This document shows positions 1-5,742 of a stretch of 7,650 nucleotides of DNA, piece after piece. Each line of letters begins with the position of its first letter. Position 1 is the first letter of the stretch. The position numbers and the translations under genes are program-made. This DNA comes from Verrucomicrobiota bacterium (GTDB lineage: Bacteria > Verrucomicrobiota > Kiritimatiellia > B70-G9): NCBI GenBank assembly GCA_003641465.1, contig QNAJ01000065.1, positions 1-7,650 of the forward strand. Reading direction: 5' to 3'. A model generated the notes under the pieces. It did no database searches. It saw only the letters and a list, made by a program, of their open reading frames with translations, and had not been told where the DNA came from.

Positions 1-875
1 CAGATCACCGGAGGCAGGTCGGCCGGGGAAGGCAGATAGTGAATCACGCCGTCCAGCAGGCGCTGAATGCCCTTGTTCCGGAACGCCGAGCCGCAGAATA
101 CCGGCACCACGCGCCGCGCGATAGTGGCCCGCCGCAGGGCTGAGCGGATCTCCGCGGGGCGGAGTTCTTCGCCCTCCAGGAACTTGTGCAGCAGCGCGTC
201 CTCCAACTCGGCACACTTTTCCACCAGATTCTCACGCCAGCGCAGGGCTTCCTCCCGCATCTCGTCGGGGATCTCCTCCTCATGATGAACGGTGCCCAGC
301 GACTCGTCGTCATAGTAGACCGCCCGCATGGTCACCAGGTCTACCACGCCGCGGAACCGATCCTCCGCCCCCAGCGGAATCACCACCGGCACGGCGTTGG
401 CCCCCAGCTCGCTCTGGATTTCATTGACCACTGCGAAAAAGTCCGCCCCGATGCGGTCCATCTTGTTGACGAAGGCGATCTTGGGCACGCTGTAGCGTTC
501 ACTCTGAAGCCACACCTTTTCAGATTGCGGCTCGACTCCCCCGACTGCACAGAAAAGAGCGATAGCCCCGTCCAGGACCCGCAGGCTGCGCTCCACCTCG
601 GCGGTAAAGTCCACGTGGCCGGGCGTGTCTATCAGGTTGATCTGATGGCCCTGCCAGGAAATGGTGGTAGCCGCCGAGGTGATGGTGATTCCCCGCTGCC
701 GCTCCTGTTCCATCCAGTCGAGTTGTGCGGACCCCTCATGTACTTCGCCGACCTTGTGGGTCTTGCCCGAATAGAAAAGCATCCGTTCGCTGACCGTGGT
801 CTTGCCGGCATCAATATGCGCCATGATGCCTATGTTGCGGACCTTCTCTATTGGAACCTGTCTGCTGCTTCCCAT
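1..875 (-). CDS. fusA: Elongation factor G, N-terminal 291 residues (3' end outside the window)
   Basis: Translational GTPase that drives ribosome translocation in the cytoplasm. The frame read leftward from ATG at 875-873 is open to the window edge and is collinear with EF-G. It shows the G1 loop AHIDAGKTT (residues 19-27), the switch I segment RGITITSAATT (61-71), G3 DTPGH (83-87), G4 NKMD (137-140) and G5 CGSAF (261-265). It ends at LPSPADLPPVI, the known end of the G domain, so domains II-V (roughly 400 residues) lie outside. An ATG start is preceded by GGGGAG about 11 bases upstream, a rather long spacing. The gene lies 141 bp downstream of, and co-directional with, a CNNM protein gene rather than rpsL/rpsG. 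It could therefore be a relocated main fusA or a second EF-G paralogue. The family call is very secure; which paralogue it is remains open. Confidence 0.96.
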   Translation of the reverse strand, partial: MGSSRQVPIEKVRNIGIMAHIDAGKTTVSERMLFYSGKTHKVGEVHEGSAQLDWMEQERQRGITITSAATTISWQGHQINLIDTPGHVDFTAEVERSLRVLDGAIALFCAVGGVEPQSEKVWLQSERYSVPKIAFVNKMDRIGADFFAVVNEIQSELGANAVPVVIPLGAEDRFRGVVDLVTMRAVYYDDESLGTVHHEEEIPDEMREEALRWRENLVEKCAELEDALLHKFLEGEELRPAEIRSALRRATIARRVVPVFCGSAFRNKGIQRLLDGVIHYLPSPADLPPVI

Positions 876-934
876 AGGGCTTTCTACTCCCCACAGTTTC
901 CATTACCTGCCGCAGGAGGCGATAAACGCGGCGC

Positions 935-963
935 AATATGGTGCAACCGCACTGCCAGCGCAA
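935..963 (-). promoter_or_regulatory. Weak candidate promoter for the EF-G gene
   Basis: Within the 141-bp gap upstream of EF-G, read leftward, a TTGCGC hexamer (963-958) is followed after 17 bases by CATATT (940-935), a 3/6 and 4/6 match to the sigma-70 boxes. It would give a leader of about 50-60 bases. The match is poor and chance similarity is likely. It is listed because the gap is long enough to hold a promoter and I see no better candidate. The rest of the gap holds no clear terminator: the hairpin GAGAGC/GCTCTT just after the CNNM stop (around 980-1005) has no U-tract. Confidence 0.2.
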
Positions 964-1016
964 GCCCCAAACAACGTTTTTCTCGTAAGAGCGACTGTGC
1001 TCTCGGGGAAGGCCGG

Positions 1017-1985
1017 TCAGACCTGTCCGATGACTACGCGCAGGACATCCTCGGTAGTGATCAGGCCGGCACATTCCACCGCGTCGCCCACCAGGAGGAG
1101 GGGCTCCCGCAGCACACGCATCTGCTTGAGAACTTCGGTCAGGGGGGCCTCACGGGGCACAAAGCAGGGCGGAAGAAGAAACTCTGCCAGCGGGGCACTT
1201 TCCCCCTGCAGGCGAAGCACGTCGAGAACATTGACCGTCCCCACTACCCGGCCCGGTGTTCCGTCCAGCACCACCAGCCGGCTGTGTCCGCTGCGGCGGG
1301 CTACCTCTACCGCCCGGGAGCCGTTGCTGTCCAGGGGCACCCAGACCATTTCGGCAACCGGAGTCATGACCTGTTCGGCATGTTTGGCGGGAAGTTCCAG
1401 GATGGCGGTTATGATTTCCCTTTCCCGGCGCCCCAGCCCGCCGGCGTATTCGCTTTCCATTGCGAGCAGGCGCAGCTCGTCGCGGGTGACAAAAGGCCGG
1501 CGGAAAGCAGCGCGGTGAGCGGGAAAAGGCACAAGAATTTTCACCAGGCCGGTTAGTATCCTTCCGATAGGATACAAGAGCTTCTCGCTGAATTTCAGCA
1601 GCCCGATAAACCGCAAAGATCTTTCCGTGGGCGCGGCGCGGAACCACGCCTTGGGCAGGTATTCCCCGAAAATCAGCATGACCACGGTCATGGCGATCCC
1701 GGCAATGCTGGTGCCCCACGCCCCCGCTACGCACGCCGCCAGCGAAGCCGCGCTTACCGAAGCGATCACGGTAAAGAGATTGGTGCCTACCAGAGTGGTA
1801 CCGAACAGCCGGTCGGGATTGTGCAGGAAATGGTCCGCCAGCACAGCCCGCCGATCCCCCTGCCGGATGAAATGTTCCAGGCGCACCCGCCGGAGGGAAA
1901 TCACGCCGGTCTCGATCCCGGCGTAGAAGGCGGTCAGCAGTACGGCGGTTGTCACCACGGCAAGCTGGAACATGGCCGCAATCAT
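1017..1985 (-). CDS. CNNM-domain membrane protein with CBS pair, lacking the CorC domain
   Basis: Predicted inner-membrane protein of the CNNM/CorB family (DUF21), whose members act in Mg2+ or other cation transport. In the 322 residues there is an N-terminal transmembrane CNNM domain (about 1-155), then a CBS pair (about 203-318), with almost nothing after it. The C-terminal CorC_HlyC domain of the neighbouring paralogue is missing. Membrane motifs are AGIETG (22-27), VGTNLFTV (66-73) and FGEYLPK (106-112). The first replaces the SSAEVALFSL of the paralogue, losing both serines at the likely ion site. The ATG start at 1985 overlaps the upstream TGA stop as ATGA, which decides the start and implies translational coupling. 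The tight coupling suggests it is an obligate partner, perhaps forming a heterodimer with the full-length protein (inference). The substrate is unknown. Confidence 0.88.
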   Translation of the reverse strand: MIAAMFQLAVVTTAVLLTAFYAGIETGVISLRRVRLEHFIRQGDRRAVLADHFLHNPDRLFGTTLVGTNLFTVIASVSAASLAACVAGAWGTSIAGIAMTVVMLIFGEYLPKAWFRAAPTERSLRFIGLLKFSEKLLYPIGRILTGLVKILVPFPAHRAAFRRPFVTRDELRLLAMESEYAGGLGRREREIITAILELPAKHAEQVMTPVAEMVWVPLDSNGSRAVEVARRSGHSRLVVLDGTPGRVVGTVNVLDVLRLQGESAPLAEFLLPPCFVPREAPLTEVLKQMRVLREPLLLVGDAVECAGLITTEDVLRVVIGQV

Positions 1986-3214
1986 GCGCTCTCTTCCTCC
2001 AGCTTCTCGAGAAGGAGTCGTCTGATCCGGTGTTTTTTCACTTCCAGCACCCGCACCCGCACCCGCTGCGCGGTCACGACATCGCCGGGACGGGGCACGC
2101 GGTTGAGGTGTTCCATTACCCAGCCGCTGAGCCGGTCAGAGCCCTCACTGCGCAGTGACACGCCGATCCTGTCGTTGATGTCTTCCAGATTCCAGCGTCC
2201 GTCCACCACCCAGCGGCGGGGGGAGACCTGCTCCATAACCGGAGGAGGCTCACCCATCTCATCTTCAATCTCACCGGTGATTTCTTCCAGGAGATCGCCG
2301 CGGGTCACCACGCCGGCAAGCCCCCCGTACTCATCCACCACCAGTGCAATACGCAGGTGTTCATCCAGAAAACGTGCCAGCAGCTTGTCCAAGTGGGCGT
2401 TCTCAGGAACATACACGGCCGGAAGCAGCGCTCGCTCGCGCCGGTGTCGGGGATCCAGCAGAAATGCCTTCACATCCAGCACTCCCACGATCTCTTCGAG
2501 GGAGCCACGGTACATCGGCAGATAGCGCGTCCACGACTCCCGCGCCAGGCGGAGCAGATCCGCAGTAGGCGCATCGGCTTCCGCGGCCTGCAGGTCCACC
2601 CGCGGTGTCATAATATCCGCCGCCCGTAACCGGCACAGGCGGATCACCGCCCGGACCATCCTTTCCTCTTCGGGATCAATCCCCCCGTGCTCGCCGGTGA
2701 TATCTACGATGGTCTCCAGCTCCTGCACGGTGATCGGTTCCGGGTGGACGCCCGCGCCGCCGCGCAACGGCGACGTCAAGCGGCCGAGCAAGCGGTTCAC
2801 CGGCGCGGCCGCCTGCATCAACCCACTCAGCAGCGGAGCGTACAAGACCGCCATGCGTTCCGAGAATGCTACCGCGACCCGCTTGGGGCCGATCTCTCCA
2901 AAGACCAGAAGAACCACGGTCATAGCCGGGATGGAAAGGGCGGCCCCACGTCCCGGAAAGAGTCGTTCCAGAAGCGCAAAACCGACCACCGAGGCGCAGA
3001 CGTTAACCACGGTGTTGCCCACCAGGATTGTGGAGAGGAGCTCCACCGGCCGCAGGAGCAATCTTTCCACGCGGGGACCTCTACCCGGAAACATACCCGC
3101 CAGCCGGCGGACCTGGAGCGGGTTGAGAGAAAAAAGAGCCACCTCGGCGGAAGAGAAGAACGCCGAAAATCCCAGCAATACCACCAGCATCACCAGAAGC
3201 ACAACAATCATCAC
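1982..3214 (-). CDS. CNNM/CBS/CorC-domain membrane protein (putative Mg2+/cation transporter; 'hemolysin' family)
   Basis: Full-length CNNM-type protein of 410 residues. It has a transmembrane domain (about 1-150) with FFSSAEVALFSL (19-30), VGNTVVN (65-71) and FGEIGPKR (105-112); a CBS pair (about 200-315) with MTPRVDL (202-208), YRGSLEEIVGVL (235-246) and VVDEYGGLAGVVTRGDLLEEI (292-312); and a C-terminal CorC_HlyC domain (about 332-405) starting WVVDGRWNLEDIND. Family members, often mislabelled hemolysins, are Mg2+/Co2+ transport or efflux factors. CBS pairs in this family bind ATP-Mg. The start is GTG at 3214-3212 or ATG three bases later; AGGGG (rev. comp. of 3224-3228) lies 9 bases before the GTG. 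It is the first gene of the leftward unit and overlaps the next CNNM gene by 4 bp. The ion specificity cannot be read from the sequence. Confidence 0.93.
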   Translation of the reverse strand: MMIVVLLVMLVVLLGFSAFFSSAEVALFSLNPLQVRRLAGMFPGRGPRVERLLLRPVELLSTILVGNTVVNVCASVVGFALLERLFPGRGAALSIPAMTVVLLVFGEIGPKRVAVAFSERMAVLYAPLLSGLMQAAAPVNRLLGRLTSPLRGGAGVHPEPITVQELETIVDITGEHGGIDPEEERMVRAVIRLCRLRAADIMTPRVDLQAAEADAPTADLLRLARESWTRYLPMYRGSLEEIVGVLDVKAFLLDPRHRRERALLPAVYVPENAHLDKLLARFLDEHLRIALVVDEYGGLAGVVTRGDLLEEITGEIEDEMGEPPPVMEQVSPRRWVVDGRWNLEDINDRIGVSLRSEGSDRLSGWVMEHLNRVPRPGDVVTAQRVRVRVLEVKKHRIRRLLLEKLEEESA

Positions 3215-3229
3215 CCGGCGTCACCCCTG

Positions 3230-3248
3230 CGGGTGCTGTCCGCACCCG
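3230..3248. repeat. Perfect 7-bp inverted repeat (hairpin) in the divergent intergenic region
   Basis: CGGGTGC (3230-3236), a 5-base loop TGTCC, then GCACCCG (3242-3248). Read leftward, it lies in the expected mRNA leader of the CNNM pair and ends one base before the AGGGG Shine-Dalgarno-like run. As RNA it would be a stable GC-rich stem beside the ribosome binding site. As DNA it could be an operator half-site pair. There is no U-tract, so an intrinsic terminator is unlikely. The structure is seen directly; its function is inferred. Confidence 0.55.
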
Positions 3249-3251
3249 ATC

Positions 3252-3279
3252 TTGCGCATGCACTCCGTGGGGGTAGAAT
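3252..3279 (+). promoter_or_regulatory. Candidate promoter for yjbQ-TPR-radical SAM operon
   Basis: TAGAAT (3274-3279) is a 5/6 match to the -10 box. TTGCGC (3252-3257), 16 bases upstream, is a weak -35 (3/6). Initiation about 7 bases after the -10 box would fall near 3286, only a few bases before the yjbQ ATG at 3289. The message would then be nearly leaderless, which fits the lack of a well-spaced Shine-Dalgarno sequence (GGGGG at 3269-3273 is 15 bases from the ATG). This is pattern matching only. Confidence 0.4.
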
Positions 3280-3304
3280 AACAGTGACATGTTGGAAATA
3301 TCAA
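3275..3304 (-). promoter_or_regulatory. Candidate promoter for the CNNM pair
   Basis: Read leftward, TTGATA (3304-3299, 5/6 match to -35) is followed after 18 bases by TATTCT (3280-3275, 4/6 match to -10). Its -10 box overlaps the -10 box of the opposing rightward candidate, and its -35 box lies inside the start of yjbQ. The predicted leader is about 50-55 bases long and includes the hairpin at 3230-3248. Confidence 0.4.
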
Positions 3305-3672
3305 TCCAGTCCCACCGACGCACCGAATTGATCGAGATTACACCCCGCGTGGAAGAAGCCGTCCGGCGCTTGGGGGTGCAGGACGGGAGCGTAACCGTGT
3401 ACGTGCCTCATACTACCGCCGGTATCCTGATCAACGAGAATGCCGACCCGGATGTGGCTGCCGACATCGAAACGACTTTGGACCGACTGGTTCCCTGGCA
3501 CGGCTCTTACCGGCACGGAGAAGGAAATGCAGCCGCTCACGTGAAGGCGTCTCTGGTGGGCTCATCGGTTCATGTGCTGGTCAGGGACGGAAAGCTGGCG
3601 CTGGGTACGTGGCAGGGTATATTTTTCTGTGAATTCGACGGGCCGCGTCGGCGCCGGGTCTGGATCGCATAG
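3289..3672 (+). CDS. yjbQ: YjbQ/UPF0047 family protein
   Basis: Small cytoplasmic protein of 127 residues, the usual length for the YjbQ (UPF0047, COG0432) family. Visible family motifs are VPHTTAGILINENADPDV (39-56), HGEGNAAAHVKASLVG (76-91), LGTWQGIFFCEFDGPRRRRV (105-124). The conserved His residues (H41, H76, H84) and GTWQ sit where the family places its likely active site. Some homologues show weak thiamine phosphate synthase activity in vitro, but the physiological role is unresolved. ATG 3289 is the only possible start, because an in-frame TAG lies at 3274-3276. It is the first gene of the rightward unit, with 12 bp to the next start. Family assignment is secure, function is not; no thiamine genes are visible nearby. 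Confidence 0.95.
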   Translation: MLEISIQSHRRTELIEITPRVEEAVRRLGVQDGSVTVYVPHTTAGILINENADPDVAADIETTLDRLVPWHGSYRHGEGNAAAHVKASLVGSSVHVLVRDGKLALGTWQGIFFCEFDGPRRRRVWIA

Positions 3673-3684
3673 CCCGGCGGGGAT

Positions 3685-5742
3685 ATGGGCGGGAGGAAAC
3701 GCGTTGCAGTGATGGGGAGTCAATCAGGCCGAAGTGCACTCCGGAGCGGAGTCATCGTCTCCTGTATCGCGGTACTGGCCTGGCTGGGCTCCTGCGGGAG
3801 GGATGAAGCGCAGGTCGTGCTGCAAAAGGCTGCCCGCGAGTATGCCGCGGGAAACCTGGTTCGCGCCCGAACTCTTCTCCAACAGCTGCAGAACGCCCGG
3901 CCCGGCAGCGAACAGGCGGATGAGGCCCTGAACCTGCTGGGCGTGATCGCCTGGGAAATGGGTCGCGCCCAGGAGGCTTATGAGCTGTTTGACCGGTGCC
4001 TGAAGCGGAATCCCGAACATGCGGCGGCGGCATACAACCTGGCAGTCATTCTTTTCCGCAGCGGCGACCTGAAAGGCGCAGTGGACCTCTTCTCCCGTAC
4101 TGCCAGCCTGACGCCTACCGATCCCCGGCCTCTGGAGTACCTGGCCGCTATCGAGCTGAAACGCCGGAACCTGCCGGGTGCGCGGCGACTTCTGGAGAAA
4201 GCCCTGAGTATTGATCCCGGCTCGCCGCGAATCCTCACCGCTCTGGGGAAAATAGATGTGATAGAGAACCGTATTCCGGACGCCCTGCGCGTCTTCCGCG
4301 AAGTGCTTGAAGACCACCCCCGCTATCCCCCGGCACTTTACAACATTGCGGTACTCTGCCAGGATCGCCTCTCAGACCCCGAAAAGGCCCGGAAGTACCT
4401 CCAACGGTATCTCCAGACCGCCCCGGGAAGCGAATGGAGGGTACGTGCGCGCAAGCGCCTTGACCGCATCGAGGCCGCCCACCTGGTCGCACGAACGGAG
4501 AGATCCGAATCCTCAGTGCAGACCGCGAAAACTGCGCCGGCAGTCACCGGTCCGACTGCTCAAACCGTCACCGCCGCCTCAGCCGAAACGGCCGCGGTTG
4601 CCCGGTCCGCATCCGCATCAGCCGACAATATTGAGGCGCTTATCCGCCACGCTGCCGGCATCGCCCGTTCAGGAGACACAGTAAAAGCGGCCACGCTATT
4701 GCTCAAGGCCGCCGCCGAGGCCGAGCGGCAGGGGCTTGCCGAGCTGCAGGAAAAAGCACTCCGCACGGCGGCGGAACAGTGTTTCGACCAGCCGGAAGCT
4801 CATCTGGAACTGGGTCGCTATCTGCTCGGGCGGCGCCGTTTCGCTTCCGCCGCGCATGAACTGAAACAGGCGATCCGGCTTGATCCCCAGAGTGGTCCGG
4901 CCTACGCCCTGCTCTCCAAGGCGGCCATCGGGAACGAAGAATACGACACCGCCCTGGTGGCGGCCCGCAAGGCGGTCATGCTTATGCCTACCAACCGTGA
5001 GGCGCTCTGGAATCTGGCTGAGCTGTACGACCGGCGTCTCGGACTTCCGGCTCAAGCCGCCGAAAGCTATGCCAAGTTTCTTGAGCTGTTTCCTCGTGAT
5101 CCCCGTTGCGAGACGGCGCGCCGTCGCCTGGCGGAACTTGGTAATGCATCTGCCCCCGCCGTCCGCCGCGAGGAACGCGAGAAGACCGCCTCACTTCGGA
5201 AGCAGCTCCGCAAGGAGGCCCAGAAGCGCGTCCGCCGCTCCCTCAAGCTGCGCCGTCCGCGCGTGCGCAATCGTGCCGCCGCACTGCAGGCTTACAACCG
5301 CGGCGTCAGTTATCACCAGCGTTCGGACTGGGACCGTGCCATCTATTACTACCGGAGAGCGCTGGAGAATGACGACCGTTTCGTACTGGCCTACTACAAC
5401 CTGGGCGTAGCTTATCAGGCACGCGGCGACGACGATCTGGCCGCGGCAGCGTACGAGGAGGCGCTGAAACTCAAACCCGATCTGGTCAACGCCGCCTACA
5501 ACCTGGCTCTTCTGCGATGGAATAGCGGCGGCTATGCATCCGCCCGAGCCCTTGCCGAAGACATCATCAGCCGCAAGCCGGATTTCGCTCCCGCACACTA
5601 CCTGCTGGGCATGATTTACGCGCGCGATGCCCGGACGATGCGTCAGGCTGCAGCCCATTACCGGCGGTTCCTGAAACTCAAACCAGATGACCCGGCGGCT
5701 CCCGGGGTGAGGGCATGGCTGGAAGCCCATCACGTCCGGTGA
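3685..5742 (+). CDS. Multi-TPR lipoprotein-like protein, function unknown
   Basis: Protein of up to 685 residues made almost wholly of tetratricopeptide repeats, probably a scaffold outside the cytoplasmic membrane. The N-terminus has a hydrophobic stretch (about 22-35) ending in a lipobox-like LGSC, predicting lipidation at C37. The start is uncertain: ATG 3685 gives a long n-region, whereas GTG 3709 or ATG 3712 gives a typical signal of about 27 residues and has GGAGG at 3692-3696. There are three TPR modules, about 44-262, 368-485 and 532-680. They are separated by an Ala/Thr/Ser-rich linker (271-314), a helical segment (315-365), and a highly basic linker (about 493-530). Each module ends in a similar variant repeat with A..Y..[FY]L...P then R..L. 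It lies 12 bp after yjbQ, and the radical SAM gene starts inside its 3' end. No enzymatic domain is visible; the partner is unknown. Confidence 0.9.
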   Translation: MGGRKRVAVMGSQSGRSALRSGVIVSCIAVLAWLGSCGRDEAQVVLQKAAREYAAGNLVRARTLLQQLQNARPGSEQADEALNLLGVIAWEMGRAQEAYELFDRCLKRNPEHAAAAYNLAVILFRSGDLKGAVDLFSRTASLTPTDPRPLEYLAAIELKRRNLPGARRLLEKALSIDPGSPRILTALGKIDVIENRIPDALRVFREVLEDHPRYPPALYNIAVLCQDRLSDPEKARKYLQRYLQTAPGSEWRVRARKRLDRIEAAHLVARTERSESSVQTAKTAPAVTGPTAQTVTAASAETAAVARSASASADNIEALIRHAAGIARSGDTVKAATLLLKAAAEAERQGLAELQEKALRTAAEQCFDQPEAHLELGRYLLGRRRFASAAHELKQAIRLDPQSGPAYALLSKAAIGNEEYDTALVAARKAVMLMPTNREALWNLAELYDRRLGLPAQAAESYAKFLELFPRDPRCETARRRLAELGNASAPAVRREEREKTASLRKQLRKEAQKRVRRSLKLRRPRVRNRAAALQAYNRGVSYHQRSDWDRAIYYYRRALENDDRFVLAYYNLGVAYQARGDDDLAAAAYEEALKLKPDLVNAAYNLALLRWNSGGYASARALAEDIISRKPDFAPAHYLLGMIYARDARTMRQAAAHYRRFLKLKPDDPAAPGVRAWLEAHHVR
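5704..5713 (+). promoter_or_regulatory. Shine-Dalgarno sequence supporting the early radical SAM start
   Basis: GGGGTGAGGG, inside the 3' end of the TPR gene, contains GGTGA (5706-5710) ending 4 bases before ATG 5715. This gives good pairing and spacing to 16S rRNA. It favours ATG 5715 over the alternatives GTG 5739, which overlaps the TPR stop as GTGA, and ATG 5757. Confidence 0.5.

Noticed and set aside
980..1005. Short hairpin GAGAGC-N6-GCTCTT downstream of the second CNNM gene as a terminator
   Set aside because: The stem is short and includes a G-T pair, and no U-tract follows, so an intrinsic terminator cannot be supported.
186..1556. Open frame of 456 codons on the + strand
   Set aside because: It runs antisense through EF-G and the second CNNM gene, whose motifs are unmistakable. 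It is His/Pro/Gly-rich, has no recognisable domain, and spans the intergenic gap; long antisense frames are expected in GC-rich DNA.
3215..3288. Mg2+ riboswitch in the CNNM leader
   Set aside because: The gap is too short for a known M-box-sized aptamer, and only a single small hairpin is visible.
2687..3331. Open frame of 214 codons on the + strand
   Set aside because: Antisense shadow of the full-length CNNM gene that also overlaps yjbQ; its composition (Arg/His/Gln-rich) is not protein-like.
3685..5742. TPR gene and radical SAM neighbour as a peptide-modification (RiPP) cluster
   Set aside because: No short precursor gene, peptidase or transporter is visible, and the radical SAM sequence matches the COG1313 PflX pattern rather than SPASM-type peptide maturases.
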